Shown here: in pieces, positions 17,542 to 27,065 of the stretch
Layout of the letters: every line of letters starts with the position of its first letter
Position numbering within the stretch: the first letter of the stretch is position 1
NCBI GenBank assembly: GCA_034408895.1
Contig: JAWXCI010000045.1
Span: 83,756 to 147,755, forward strand
Direction: 5' to 3'
From: UBA4660 sp034408895
GTDB lineage: Bacteria; Bacteroidota; Bacteroidia; Flavobacteriales_D; Sanyastnellaceae
DNA: 64,000 nt
Translations under genes and position numbers: made by a program
The notes under the pieces: model-generated
Databases searched by the model: none
Told to the model about the DNA's origin: nothing
The model's input: only the letters and a program-made list of their open reading frames with translations

Positions 17542-18843
17542 TCAAGCCCAAATAGGAATCTGCTCCGCTTTGTATTCGCCCGCTTCGAGTTTTGCTCGCA
17601 CTTTGATAAATGCTTCAATGGTTCGGTTCACATCTTCAATGGTGTGGATAACGGTGGGGATGAGGCGCAACATAATTACGTCCTTGGGCACCACAGGATA
17701 GATGACAACGGAACAGAAGATGCCGTGAGTCTCGCGCAGATCAAGTGTCACGTTGGTGGCTTCCCCCAAACTTCCCTTCATAAAAACAGGAGTTACCACC
17801 GAGTCGGTGTGGCCTATATCAAACCCTGCATTCTTCAACCCGCTTTGTAATGTTTTTGCAATGTGCCAGAGTTGGGTTTGCAACTCAGGGCGCGTGCGCA
17901 TCATTTCAAGACGCTTGATTGCACCTATTACTATCGGAAGCGGGAGAGATTTGGCAAAGGTCTGCGAGCGCATGTTGTAACGCATGTATTCAATCACCTG
18001 TTCGTCACTCGCCACAAATGCACCAATGGTGGCCATTGCTTTTGCAAAGGTTCCAAAGTACACATCCACTTTATCCATTACACCCTGCACATCGGCTGCA
18101 CCACGGCCGCAGTCGCCAATGGTTCCGAAACCGTGGGCATCATCAATAAAGAGACGGAAGCCATATTCGTCTTTGTAACTGCAGATTTCTTTGAGCTTGC
18201 TCATATCGCCTGCCATACCGAACACACCCTCAGTCAACACAAGAATTCCTCCTCCCGTCTGGTCGGTTAGTTTTTTTGCGTGCTTCAATTGCTTGGCGAA
18301 GCTCTCCATGTTGTTGTGCTGGAACACGAAACGTTTGCCGTGATGCAGGCGCACACCGTCCACCATGCAGGCGTGGCATTCGCTGTCGTACACTATCACA
18401 TCGTTTCTTCCCACCAGGCATTCAATTGCGCTTTGGCAGCCCTGGTATCCAAAGTTCAAAAGGAACGCATCCTCTTTTCCCACGAATGAAGACAGGTTTG
18501 CCTCCAGTTGTTCGTGATACTTGGTTTGACCGGTCATCATGCGGGCGCCCATGGGGTAAGCAAGTCCCCATTGTTCCGCTGCTTCGGCATCCACTTTGCG
18601 CACTTCCGGATCGTTAGCCAGGCCTATGTAGTTGTTGAGGCTCCACACCAGCACGGGTTTGCCCCGAAAAGTCATGTGTGCGCTAATGTCGCCTTCCAGC
18701 TTTGGAAAGGAGAAGTAACCGTGCGCTGCTTTTGAATGCTGACCAAGGGGGCCGCGATTATTCTTTATTCTTTCAAAGATGTCCAATGTGCTGGGGGTTT
18801 TAAAATTTTGGTGCGAAAATAAGCGGAGGCGAATGGGTTTCAA
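17542..18843 (-). CDS. Alpha-oxoamine synthase family PLP enzyme (serine palmitoyltransferase/CapA-like)
   Basis: 433 residues. Fold-type I PLP enzyme of the group that condenses an amino acid with an acyl-CoA (KBL, BioF, ALAS, SPT). Features: SLNNYIGLANDPEV, GARMMTGQTKYHEQLE, DAFLLNFGYQG, the Asp/His pair in FIDDAHGFGTIG, and the Schiff-base lysine in YFGTFAKAMATIGAF. In Bacteroidota such enzymes make sphingolipid (from serine) or capnine sulfonolipid (from cysteate) precursors; which applies here cannot be told. Only 34 bp separate its start from a divergent SDR gene. Residue 20 is a TTG (LDIFERI) that could be the real start and would lengthen the shared promoter region. Confidence 0.82.
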   Translation of the reverse strand: MKPIRLRLFSHQNFKTPSTLDIFERIKNNRGPLGQHSKAAHGYFSFPKLEGDISAHMTFRGKPVLVWSLNNYIGLANDPEVRKVDAEAAEQWGLAYPMGARMMTGQTKYHEQLEANLSSFVGKEDAFLLNFGYQGCQSAIECLVGRNDVIVYDSECHACMVDGVRLHHGKRFVFQHNNMESFAKQLKHAKKLTDQTGGGILVLTEGVFGMAGDMSKLKEICSYKDEYGFRLFIDDAHGFGTIGDCGRGAADVQGVMDKVDVYFGTFAKAMATIGAFVASDEQVIEYMRYNMRSQTFAKSLPLPIVIGAIKRLEMMRTRPELQTQLWHIAKTLQSGLKNAGFDIGHTDSVVTPVFMKGSLGEATNVTLDLRETHGIFCSVVIYPVVPKDVIMLRLIPTVIHTIEDVNRTIEAFIKVRAKLEAGEYKAEQIPIWA

Positions 18844-18877
18844 GCCTCAGAACTCACCACCTCATTAGCTTTCGCCA

Positions 18878-19681
18878 ATGTCAAAAATCATCCTTGTAAC
18901 AGGGGCATCATCCGGCATTGGTAAAGCCATTGCAAAAGTGCTTTCAACAAATGGACACACTGTTTATGGCACTAGCCGAAGGGCGCAAAATTTTGAACCG
19001 CTGGAGAATTTCTGCATGGTGCAAATGGATGTAATTGATGAAAACTCCGTGCGTCAAGCCATTGAAATCATCCAACTGAAACATGGAAGACTGGATGTGG
19101 TGGTGAACAACGCAGGCGTGGGTTTCAATGGCGCAGCGGAGGATGTGTCTAACGAAGAAATAAGAAACAATTTCGAGCTGAATGTTATCGGTGCATGGAA
19201 TGTGTGCCGGGCGGTGCTGCCCATTATGCGCAACCAAAAAAGTGGTCACATTATCAGCATTTCATCTTTTGCGGGCTTGATGGGATTGCCATTCCGCAGC
19301 GTGTACTCCGCCACCAAACATGCACTGGAAGGAATGATGGAATGCCTGAGTATGGAAGTGCAGCAATGGAACGTTCACGTTTCCATTATTGAACCTGCTG
19401 AGTTCAAGACCAACATCATTGACAACCGTGGCACATCAAAGAAAGTGGGTGAGCATTACAGGAGCGATTTCCAACGCATCACCAAACAAATAAATGAGGG
19501 TGTGAACGGTGCTCCGGAACCTGGAATGGTGGGCGAAGTGGTCCTGAAAATTATTTCATCGCAACATCCAAAACTCCGATACAAAATAGCTCCGCTCAGT
19601 ACGCGCCTCAGTATCCCACTAAAGCGACTGCTGCCAGCTCGAATGTTTGAAAGAATGATGATGAAGCGTTTCGGGTTGTAA
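18878..19681 (+). CDS. Short-chain dehydrogenase/reductase
   Basis: 267 residues, classical SDR size. The cofactor motif TGASSGIGKAIA is at residues 8-19, NNAG at about 77-80, the catalytic Ser in ISISSFAGL and the YxxxK in SVYSATKHALEG. The Arg pair in TSRRAQ after beta-strand 2 suggests NADPH. The C-terminal region (PLSTRLSIPLKRLLPARMFERMM) is amphipathic and may touch the membrane. It diverges from the alpha-oxoamine synthase; a 3-keto reductase acting on that enzyme's product is a reasonable but unproved idea. TAGCTTTC at 18866-18873 is a possible -7 box. A hairpin terminator follows. Confidence 0.88.
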   Translation: MSKIILVTGASSGIGKAIAKVLSTNGHTVYGTSRRAQNFEPLENFCMVQMDVIDENSVRQAIEIIQLKHGRLDVVVNNAGVGFNGAAEDVSNEEIRNNFELNVIGAWNVCRAVLPIMRNQKSGHIISISSFAGLMGLPFRSVYSATKHALEGMMECLSMEVQQWNVHVSIIEPAEFKTNIIDNRGTSKKVGEHYRSDFQRITKQINEGVNGAPEPGMVGEVVLKIISSQHPKLRYKIAPLSTRLSIPLKRLLPARMFERMMMKRFGL

Positions 19682-19892
19682 ATTTTTGTATCGAATTCTC
19701 ATTTGGTTTCACCGGATGCTCAATCGCACTTGCTGCACAATCAATCACCCACATTCCATGATATGACTTTACTGAATCTTTGGGTCATAATTCGGAAACG
19801 AACTATAATCTGAAAGTTTTGATGAAGGTTAAAAAGCAATAGTGAGTAAATAAGTTAAGGCTTGTTTTTATTTATATCCAGGTGCTGAAATG

Positions 19893-19932
19893 CCAAACGA
19901 GCGGGACAACGGTTCCACCCGTTTGGTTTTTG
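19893..19932 (+). terminator. Intrinsic terminator after the SDR gene
   Basis: CCAAACG at 19893 pairs with CGTTTGG at 19920-19926 and is followed by five T. The preceding 210 bases after the SDR stop hold no recognisable gene. Confidence 0.65.
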
Positions 19933-19964
19933 TGATTAAGGCAATGATGGTTTGAAAAACTTTC

Positions 19965-20732
19965 TCACTCACCTAGTTTCTCTTCCTCATCGCTAGACTT
20001 GCCGGTGAGTACCTGAATAAATTCTTCTTTGCGCCTGCGGGCCACCAGCACTTCGCTTCCGTCTTCCATCACCACATAACCACCTTCTTCCTTCACGAAT
20101 TTTTTTACATAAGCGAGGTTGATAATGTGCGATTGATGAGTTCGGAAAAAGCGATCATGAGGCAGCATGTCTTCAAATTCTTTCAGTGATTTTGGAACCG
20201 TGATTTTTTCTTTTGTGGTAAGAAAGAAGTGTGTGTAGTTACTGTCGCTTTCCAGACGCATGATGTTGTCCAGTTTCACGACAGTGAAACTATCATGCGA
20301 ACTGAGTGTAATACGATCAAGTTTGTTGTGATTTTTTACTTCCATCAGATGATCCCAACGCTCTTCATTTCCTTTCTTGGTTTTCTTCACTTTGCTAATG
20401 GCTTCCATCAATTCATCAGGATCAATTGGCTTGAGCAGGTAATCAATGGCGGCATACTTAAAAGCCTTTACTGCATAATTATCGAAAGCTGTGGTAAAGA
20501 TTACAGCAAATGGGGGATGACGGATTTTCTCTATCAGGTCAAACCCTGTTCCGTCCTGCATTTGTATGTCGAGCAACACAAGATCGGGGTCTAATGAGTG
20601 AATTTTTTTATACGCATCGGCCACGCCTGTGGCTTCGTCAAGAATTTTTACTTGCGGACAAAAGTTGGTGACAAACGTTCTAAGGGTGGAACGTGCGTCC
20701 GCTTCGTCATCTACGATGAGTGCAGTAATCAT
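19965..20732 (-). CDS. LytTR-family response regulator
   Basis: 255 residues. Residues 1-120 form a receiver domain: VDDEAD acidic pair at 8-10, phospho-acceptor Asp55 (LVLLDIQMQDGTG), the switch Thr in FTTAFDNYA and Lys in YLLKPIDPDEL. Residues about 145-245 are a LytTR DNA-binding domain (MRLESDSNYTHFFL, FFRTHQSHIINLAYVKKF, VLVARRRKEEF). LytTR regulators bind pairs of short direct repeats about 21 bp apart. The kinase gene lies 108 bp upstream on the same strand, so they form a two-component system. The signal sensed is unknown. Confidence 0.93.
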   Translation of the reverse strand: MITALIVDDEADARSTLRTFVTNFCPQVKILDEATGVADAYKKIHSLDPDLVLLDIQMQDGTGFDLIEKIRHPPFAVIFTTAFDNYAVKAFKYAAIDYLLKPIDPDELMEAISKVKKTKKGNEERWDHLMEVKNHNKLDRITLSSHDSFTVVKLDNIMRLESDSNYTHFFLTTKEKITVPKSLKEFEDMLPHDRFFRTHQSHIINLAYVKKFVKEEGGYVVMEDGSEVLVARRRKEEFIQVLTGKSSDEEEKLGE

Positions 20733-20778
20733 GGTGCTTAGGTGCTTGTGCCAGCGAAAGTAGTTATTCGGGCTAATG

Positions 20779-20818
20779 GTTCCGGGTTCTTTAGTTCCGG
20801 GTTCCCAGTTTCGGGTTC
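20779..20818. repeat. Three direct copies of GTTCCGGGTTC
   Basis: GTTCCGGGTTC at 20779 and 20794 and GTTTCGGGTTC at 20808 stand in the gap between the kinase and regulator genes. Spacing is 14-15 bp. They could be a sequence-expansion relic; no function is evident. Confidence 0.5.
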
Positions 20819-20839
20819 TGTGAAACCAGGAACTCGAAA

Positions 20840-21820
20840 TTACTTGACTCTGATCTTCACCTCCACTTTAGTTCCAAGCACTTCGCCATGCCGGTCTTTT
20901 ATTTCTTCGATGGAAACCTTTTTATCCGCATTGCCTTCGTCAAGAATTTCCAATCGCTTTTGGGTGATGGTCATTCCTACGGATTTGTGGAGTGATTCTT
21001 TTCCGGCTTTTTGCTTTTTGCTTTGCTCGATACCAATACCGTTGTCGGTTACGGTTGCCAGAAGATATTTTCCATCAAGGATGTAATAGAGATCGATTTT
21101 GCCACGTGAGCGAGTTTGTGCGAGGCCGTGAATAATTGCGTTTTCCAGATAGGGCTGGATGAGCAGTGGCGGAAGTTTTATTTCGGAAGTTTCACATTCT
21201 TCGTCAACAATAATTTCGAAATCAAACTTTTCCTTGAACCGCATTTTTTCCAGTTCGAGGTACAGCGTGAGGGAATCAATTTCATCCTGCAACTTGATTT
21301 TTGATGAACGCGAGTTGTTCAGCATCGCGCGGATGAGTCTTGAAAATTTTGCGAGGAAACGGTTGGCTTTGTCATTCTCATTGTTGGCTATGTAGCTCTG
21401 TATGGAGTTAAGCGAATTGAAAATGAAATGCGGGTTCATTTGTGCCTGCAATGCACTTCGTTCCAGTTCCGAAACCTGTGCGCGAAGCAGGGCTTCATTT
21501 CGGGAGCGGTTCAGAAAAAACCAAAACAGCAGGGAAAGACCAAACGCCAGCAACGCAATAGTGCACACCACAAACCATGGCTGCGACCAAATGGATTTTT
21601 GTGATTCAACATGAATGGTGCTAACTCTCTCAGTGCTGCCATCTGCTTTTCTTCTTCCAATTTCTATAGCGCCATTGTTTCCCTGGAATGTAATGGTGGA
21701 GTCGCTCGGTAGAAAGACATCGCTCCATTCTCCACTTTCATCCAGTCGTACCACAATGGAATCTTGCTGTGCAAATCCAGCTAGCGGAAGAAGTAAAACA
21801 AGGAGGAGAGTAAGGCGCAT
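20840..21820 (-). CDS. LytS/YehU-type sensor histidine kinase
   Basis: 326 residues. Residues 1-17 are a signal peptide (LLLVLLLPLAGFAQ). A short periplasmic part of about 65 residues follows, then one transmembrane helix (PWFVVCTIALLAFGLSLLFWF). The His_kinase domain (PF06580 type) has the phospho-acceptor in ALQAQMNPHFIFNSLNSI and the HATPase_c domain has PPLLIQPYLENAIIHGL (N box) and TVTDNGIGIEQ (G box). The periplasmic part is too small for a classic ligand-binding domain, so sensing may involve a partner. It is paired with the LytTR regulator downstream. Confidence 0.92.
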   Translation of the reverse strand: MRLTLLLVLLLPLAGFAQQDSIVVRLDESGEWSDVFLPSDSTITFQGNNGAIEIGRRKADGSTERVSTIHVESQKSIWSQPWFVVCTIALLAFGLSLLFWFFLNRSRNEALLRAQVSELERSALQAQMNPHFIFNSLNSIQSYIANNENDKANRFLAKFSRLIRAMLNNSRSSKIKLQDEIDSLTLYLELEKMRFKEKFDFEIIVDEECETSEIKLPPLLIQPYLENAIIHGLAQTRSRGKIDLYYILDGKYLLATVTDNGIGIEQSKKQKAGKESLHKSVGMTITQKRLEILDEGNADKKVSIEEIKDRHGEVLGTKVEVKIRVK

Positions 21821-21879
21821 AAATTTTTTTGAATCAATGCAACGATAAGTCAGAGCATTTTATGATCCGGGCAGGCAAC

Positions 21880-22293
21880 CTATTCGGCCGAAATTTTATG
21901 AACATCATTGTTGTCGGCTTCAATTTGGTTTTTCACATTGCGGATGCGAATGGAAACGCCTGCCATTTCGCCATAGCCATTGGACACCAGCCAGGTTATT
22001 GCACCGTCTTCATTATCGGCCCCGCGTGCCATTTTCTCCAACACATCAAATCCGAATTTTTTTAACCATACCAGTGCGTTGGGATTTCCTTCCGCGCCAT
22101 TGATAAGTGCCATCAGGTGTTCATGTCGGTTTTGCAGAAGCCAGTTGCGCGCTTCATCCTTGTTGTGAAGAGCAAAGACGAACAATCCCAATTCGGGGTA
22201 ACCGTTTTGAATAAGCCATTGCCTTAACTCTTTGTTGCCGCTGATGGCTTCGCCCCAAGCCATGATAACTTTGGCGGGATATTCAAATTTCAT
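21880..22293 (-). CDS. Hypothetical cytoplasmic helical protein
   Basis: 137 residues from ATG 22293 (MKFEYPAKVIMAWGEA); a further ATG at 22308 is five codons upstream. The protein shows repeated helical units of about 33 residues, each with a W-L-x-x-x-G/N pattern: QWLIQNGYPELGLFVFAL, NWLLQNRHEHLMALINGA, VWLKKFGFDVLEKMARGA and TWLVSNGYGEMAGVSI. This looks like an alpha-solenoid-type repeat protein, perhaps for protein interaction. No family was recognised and no partner is suggested by the neighbours. Confidence 0.7.
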   Translation of the reverse strand: MKFEYPAKVIMAWGEAISGNKELRQWLIQNGYPELGLFVFALHNKDEARNWLLQNRHEHLMALINGAEGNPNALVWLKKFGFDVLEKMARGADNEDGAITWLVSNGYGEMAGVSIRIRNVKNQIEADNNDVHKISAE

Positions 22294-22802
22294 ATCGCAA
22301 AGATGCATGAGGGCAAAACAGAATTATGAGCAAATTATTCTTTGGTGAAGGTTGATTTCGGAAATTATTGCACCAATTCTCAAAGCGATAGTTCCAAAAT
22401 TCGTGATGAGTTCGCGGAAAATGCACTCCGCCCTTCTGCACCTTTTAAAAAATCTGAAAGCCCGCCCAGAAGTATACCAACAAGGGAGGTTGTCTGAAAA
22501 GGGGTTAATCGTCTACAGGAAAAAGTAATGTACAAACTCATTTCAAAAATGCTTGAGGTTGACGGTGCGACACATGACAATAAAAAGGCAAGAGAAAAAA
22601 GAATGAAATGCTATCCAACGTAATTTCCTTCATGCCTCACAATCGTGATAGCGCGTTCGGGTAGTCGGAAGCACAATTGTATCAGGCCAGATTTTCCAAA
22701 TCATCCCGTAGAAATAATTGCATTCCAAACCTTGCACATTAAAAAAATTTGGTACGAGCATCAGACTACAAGACCTTCACGGGCTTTAAAAAAAATTCAA
22801 TT
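22294..22802. other. Intergenic stretch without a supported gene
   Basis: About 500 bases between the helical-repeat gene and the M36 protease. One plus-strand frame is open without an ATG for about 55 codons up to a TGA near 22495 and opens again after it, so an old coding remnant is possible, but no family was recognised. AAAATTTG at about 22745 resembles a -7 box. Otherwise I see nothing. Confidence 0.4.
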
Positions 22803-25799
22803 ATGAGAAAAAATCAACTTTTATTTTTGGTGATGGTTGCGGCATCCATGTCTGTCATTGCACAAGGCAATCTTGAATTCACACATGATGATGCCGAAGT
22901 GAAACTGTCTAAAGACCAGCCTTATGATTTAATGTACCAGCAGGAGTTGCGGGCGCAGATGGGCTGGCAACAATTTCTTGAGGAACATGGCCAGTGGTAT
23001 GTCCACTTTAATGAAGCAACTGGGTTGCCACACAGGGCTTATGGCTCACCGGTTCCCGTTCAAGGTTCATCCCCTGAAGAAATGGCGATGAACTTCGTAA
23101 GCCAGCATTTGCAAATGTTCAATCTTCCAGTAGAAGAATTGGAATTGCCCGCTGCTCCGATTAAAGGTAAATACACTTGGGTGAATTTCCGGCAAGTACA
23201 TCAGGGATTGCCCGTGCTCCACAGCCGTGTTGCAGTGAAACTTTTGGGTAATGAAGTGGTGCTATTCGGTTGCGAGGCATATTCAAATATGTCGGTTGAC
23301 ATCAACCCGACACTTCCAGCAAGCCAGGCATTGAATGTTGCGGTAAGCGGAATTACCAACCAAATTTTGGGTACTGAAATCACTGGAGGTCTCAAGATTC
23401 TACCCGTTCCTGGAAACAAATCCTGTAGTTTCCATCTGGTATACCAATGCTTGGTGAAAAGCATAAGTAGTAATGATGTTCCTGCAAACTACCTAACGTA
23501 CGTGGATGCTCACAACGGGCAGATACTTATGCGCACAAATACTGTGCATCACATTTGTGATCACGCTTGTTATCACGAACCTGAACTTCCTCCCAATCCT
23601 GCCATGCTGCCTGTTCTCGATTCGCAGGTAAATCTTAGCGGTGATGCTTATCCTTTTAGTCCTTATGATAACATCGAATCATTCCCGATGACCAATGTGC
23701 AGATAAACGCAGGAGGCGACAACTATTACACCGATGAAACTGGTTTTGTGAACATCCCGGAAACACCCGGAACACAAGCCCAAGTGAGGCTCATGGGTTT
23801 GTGGAGCAGAGTGTACACCGATGGTGTAACACCAGCTTTCAACTTCACACTGCAAACCGGGACGAATAATGAGAACTTCAACATAGTAGCGAACATAAAA
23901 GAAAGATCTGCCTACAAAGGAGTGAACGAAATTCATGAACACATGAAATCCTGGCTACCTGATTTTACAGAAATGGATTTTCAACTTACCACCAACGTAG
24001 ATGTGGCTGGTGAGTGCAATGCCTTTTATGATGGAGAATCCATCAATTTTTATTCGATAGGTGGAGGATGCAATGCAACTTCACAGATTGCTGATGTGGT
24101 ATATCATGAATACGGGCATGGTATCAACGACAAGTATTACCAAAGCATCGGAGGAAACTTCATCAATGGCGCAATGGGTGAAGGATATGCTGATTACTGG
24201 GCAATTTCATTGACTAACAATCCACACCTTGGCCAGGGATTTTATACCGACAGTCAGGATGGAATCCGCAGGTATGATCTCGAACCCGCGGTTTACCCCG
24301 TGGATTTATCCGGTGAGGTACATGCCGATGGAGAAATAATTATGGGTGCTTGGTGGGACACTCATCTTCTAATGGGAAGCGACTGGGATTTAACCATGCC
24401 CATTTTTCTCGAAGCATATTTAGGACTACAAGCAGAAACACCTGGCGGACAGGAAGGTGCTGCATATACTGATGTATTGGTTGATGCCTTGATGGCTGAT
24501 GATAACGATGGGGATATCACCAACGGAACGCCTAATTCGGCAGCCATCATCGAAGGCTTTGCCATCCATGGCATCACCTTGTTGAGCAACGCTACACTTT
24601 ATCATAACGATATTGAATTTGCAATGGATGAAACGCCCATCAACATCAACGCAACATTGGATCTTGATTTTGATTTTATCCCATTTCTCGAAAGTGCATC
24701 ACTCAACTACAAACTGAACGATGAAGTAGTGTGGACAGAAGTAGCTATGAACAATACTGGGGGCGAGAGTTATCAAGCCGTTATTCCGGCACAACCCAAA
24801 GGAACTGTGATAGCTTATTATTTGTCAACGCACGACATTTTTGGCAACATCAGCAACGTGCAACCAGTGGCGGCATCACTTGATGTTTATCCCAACTTAC
24901 CCTATTTCATCCTAGTGGGTGTGGAAGCAATTGGTATTCATGATTGTGATGACAATGAAGACTGGGGAGCATGGGAAGAAGGTGTACCGGGCGACAATGC
25001 CGGAACCGGCACCTGGATTTTTGCCGAACCTGCAGGGTCTTACGGTACTGACGGAGGAATGGTGCAGGTGGAGTACCAGCACACTCCCGGTGGAGAATAT
25101 TGTTTTGTAACAGGAAATGCCGATGAAACAGAAACAATAGGGGCCAACGATGTGGATGACGGACATACCACACTCCAGACTTCAGAAATTGACCTCACCG
25201 AATATGTAAACCCGATTATTGCCTACTGGAGATATTACACCAATAGCCCTTCCGGTGGTGCCAATCCTGGTGCCGACTGGTGGCAGGTGCGCATAAGCGA
25301 TAATGGCGGCAACACTTGGACCTATATTGAAAACAACCTGACCGATGATATGAGCTGGAGGCGCAACGCATTCCGCGTTCTTGATTATGTGGATGCCACA
25401 AACGAAGTGATGCTTCAGTTTATAGCATCTGATAGCACACACATTGGTGAATACCTCGATGGCGGCTCACTCATTGAAGCCACAGTGGATGATTTTGTGG
25501 TGTACGATGAAGCGGTTGAACCTACAGTAAGCGAAATTTCGACCTTAGCTTCACTCAACATCTACCCTAATCCTGCCAGTTCGTTTGTATGGATGGATAT
25601 TGAGCTTGCAAAAACTTCAGAAATAGGCATGGTACTTTACAATAACATTGGCGAAGAAGTATTAGTGCTTCCATCCAGCCAGTTTCCTGCCGGAAGCAAC
25701 CGTATCCGTCTACCTCTTGCTTCCCTTAATTCAGGAATTTATTTATTGAAGATGGAGGCTGGAAGCCAACGTTTGCTCGAAAAAATTATAGTGAAGTAA
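22803..25799 (+). CDS. M36 (fungalysin-like) metalloprotease with T9SS type A sorting domain
   Basis: 998 residues from ATG 22803 (MRKNQLLFLV); an upstream ATG at 22749 lacks a signal. After the signal peptide comes a propeptide-type FTP region (YGSPVPVQGSSPEEMAMNFV and following). The catalytic zinc site HEYGH lies about residues 435-439 within VVYHEYGHGIND, with the third ligand in MGEGYADYWA and the downstream DVLVDALMADDNDG. Later parts are beta-rich binding domains, then a type A sorting domain in the last 80 residues (NIYPNPASSFVWMDIEL, SGIYLLKMEAGS, LLEKIIVK). Expected to be secreted or surface-bound and to degrade protein. Confidence 0.92.
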   Translation: MRKNQLLFLVMVAASMSVIAQGNLEFTHDDAEVKLSKDQPYDLMYQQELRAQMGWQQFLEEHGQWYVHFNEATGLPHRAYGSPVPVQGSSPEEMAMNFVSQHLQMFNLPVEELELPAAPIKGKYTWVNFRQVHQGLPVLHSRVAVKLLGNEVVLFGCEAYSNMSVDINPTLPASQALNVAVSGITNQILGTEITGGLKILPVPGNKSCSFHLVYQCLVKSISSNDVPANYLTYVDAHNGQILMRTNTVHHICDHACYHEPELPPNPAMLPVLDSQVNLSGDAYPFSPYDNIESFPMTNVQINAGGDNYYTDETGFVNIPETPGTQAQVRLMGLWSRVYTDGVTPAFNFTLQTGTNNENFNIVANIKERSAYKGVNEIHEHMKSWLPDFTEMDFQLTTNVDVAGECNAFYDGESINFYSIGGGCNATSQIADVVYHEYGHGINDKYYQSIGGNFINGAMGEGYADYWAISLTNNPHLGQGFYTDSQDGIRRYDLEPAVYPVDLSGEVHADGEIIMGAWWDTHLLMGSDWDLTMPIFLEAYLGLQAETPGGQEGAAYTDVLVDALMADDNDGDITNGTPNSAAIIEGFAIHGITLLSNATLYHNDIEFAMDETPININATLDLDFDFIPFLESASLNYKLNDEVVWTEVAMNNTGGESYQAVIPAQPKGTVIAYYLSTHDIFGNISNVQPVAASLDVYPNLPYFILVGVEAIGIHDCDDNEDWGAWEEGVPGDNAGTGTWIFAEPAGSYGTDGGMVQVEYQHTPGGEYCFVTGNADETETIGANDVDDGHTTLQTSEIDLTEYVNPIIAYWRYYTNSPSGGANPGADWWQVRISDNGGNTWTYIENNLTDDMSWRRNAFRVLDYVDATNEVMLQFIASDSTHIGEYLDGGSLIEATVDDFVVYDEAVEPTVSEISTLASLNIYPNPASSFVWMDIELAKTSEIGMVLYNNIGEEVLVLPSSQFPAGSNRIRLPLASLNSGIYLLKMEAGSQRLLEKIIVK

Positions 25800-25817
25800 T
25801 TCATATTACTAAAAAAG

Positions 25818-25853
25818 AAAACCGCCACGCAATAAAGTGTGGCGGTTTTTTTG
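25818..25853 (+). terminator. Intrinsic terminator of the M36 protease gene
   Basis: AACCGCCAC at 25820-25828 pairs with GTGGCGGTT at 25839-25847, followed by seven T. It is 20 bp after the stop codon. Confidence 0.88.
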
Positions 25854-25969
25854 TGAATGATGTTTGTGATTTACTTCGTTGGAAGTTCCTTGGTGGCCCC
25901 ATCACCCGTCACAAGCAGATATTTGTATTCCGTTTTTGTTTCCTTCGACACGTCAGGTTTTTCGGGTTT

Positions 25970-26857
25970 CTACTCCAGGGTGAATTTCACCTGAAGGTTG
26001 TATGTGTACTGCACTGATGGTTCAATAATTTCCGGATTGAAAATGATGTCGTATCCGTTGTAAGGAATTTTGTTGTAATAAACCGTGGACGGCCTTCTAA
26101 TCTGAGTGGGTTGTGCTTTTTTCTTGGCGGCATCAATGGAAATGCTGGAGCTTGCCTGGTAGGCGGTGTAACGATCCAACGGAAAGAACACTCCGATTTT
26201 ATCAGTAGCCAGTGTCCATTGCCCATCCATTGCCACTCCCAGTTTTTTGTATTGTGCTACTCGTTTCTCTACCATCTTGGTGGCTTCCGTGCGAAGTGAA
26301 TCGTAAATATGCTCCATGTTCTTCACGTAGTAGTCCACCTTCACCAAATCGTAAATTTCATTGATAGCCGCAGCAGTGATAATTTCATCCAGCACCTGTT
26401 CATCGCGAAAATGGATGTGGATGTTTTTCTGCATCTCGAATCCCGCAGGAATTTCGGTAAAGGTTTTAGAAAAGAGTTTGCGCGTTGTTTCAATTTCATA
26501 AACAGGAACCAGCGAAAGCATGTCAATCACAAAATCATCCTCACGCACTCCCACTTTCACTACATCCCTTTTGAAACGGTTGATGCGTTCGTTCATCAGC
26601 GAATCGGTTTCGCGAGCTGTGTTGCCGATTTGTATCAAGTTGAAAATGGCCAGGTAGGAGTCGGCTTTAACATTGTACATGGCATTCACTTCCAGCAACA
26701 CTTCGTTTTGATTGTTGAAGAAAGCTTTGTCGAAAAAAGTTTGGTTCTGTAAAAGCCATCGCTGATTTTCGTTGTAAAGAATGTTGCCCGAAGCCTGGGC
26801 AAAAGCAATTCCTGAATACAGGAACATAAAAAACACTAAGCAAAATTTTGAATACAT
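25970..26857 (-). CDS. Exported SIMPL-like protein, probably cut short by an in-frame amber codon
   Basis: 295 residues up to a TAG at 25970-25972. The signal peptide is at residues 1-22 (LVFFMFLYSGIAFAQA). The body resembles secreted SIMPL/DUF541 proteins in layout: SYLAIFNLIQIGNTARETD, DDFVIDMLSLVPVYEI, KNIHIHFRDEQVLDEI, EHIYDSLRTEATKMVEKRVA then QYKKLGVAM. After the TAG the same frame stays open for 33 codons to a TAA at 25871-25873 and reads like coding sequence (KPEKPDVSKETKTEYKYLL...). So either a nonsense mutation removed the last 33 residues or the codon is read through. Family assignment is tentative. Confidence 0.65.
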   Translation of the reverse strand: MYSKFCLVFFMFLYSGIAFAQASGNILYNENQRWLLQNQTFFDKAFFNNQNEVLLEVNAMYNVKADSYLAIFNLIQIGNTARETDSLMNERINRFKRDVVKVGVREDDFVIDMLSLVPVYEIETTRKLFSKTFTEIPAGFEMQKNIHIHFRDEQVLDEIITAAAINEIYDLVKVDYYVKNMEHIYDSLRTEATKMVEKRVAQYKKLGVAMDGQWTLATDKIGVFFPLDRYTAYQASSSISIDAAKKKAQPTQIRRPSTVYYNKIPYNGYDIIFNPEIIEPSVQYTYNLQVKFTLE

Positions 26858-27065
26858 AGTAGTACGGATTATTTGATTTAGCCAACCCGTACACTAAGCG
26901 AACATTTTCGTTCAGATCGTCATTCCACTTTCGCTATCCAATAAGCGATAGCATCATAAAGAATCAGTTGCTATCGGGAATTGTCAAGTTACGAAGAGAG
27001 CAAAGGCGTGTAGCGCTAGTTAACGCTTCTTACTGTGAAATTGCGGAGGCGGTCCATTCAATTCT

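Noticed and set aside
22330..22620. Plus-strand remnant coding sequence with a TGA in the middle
   Set aside because: No ATG, no recognised family, and a shadow frame on the other strand; chance cannot be excluded.
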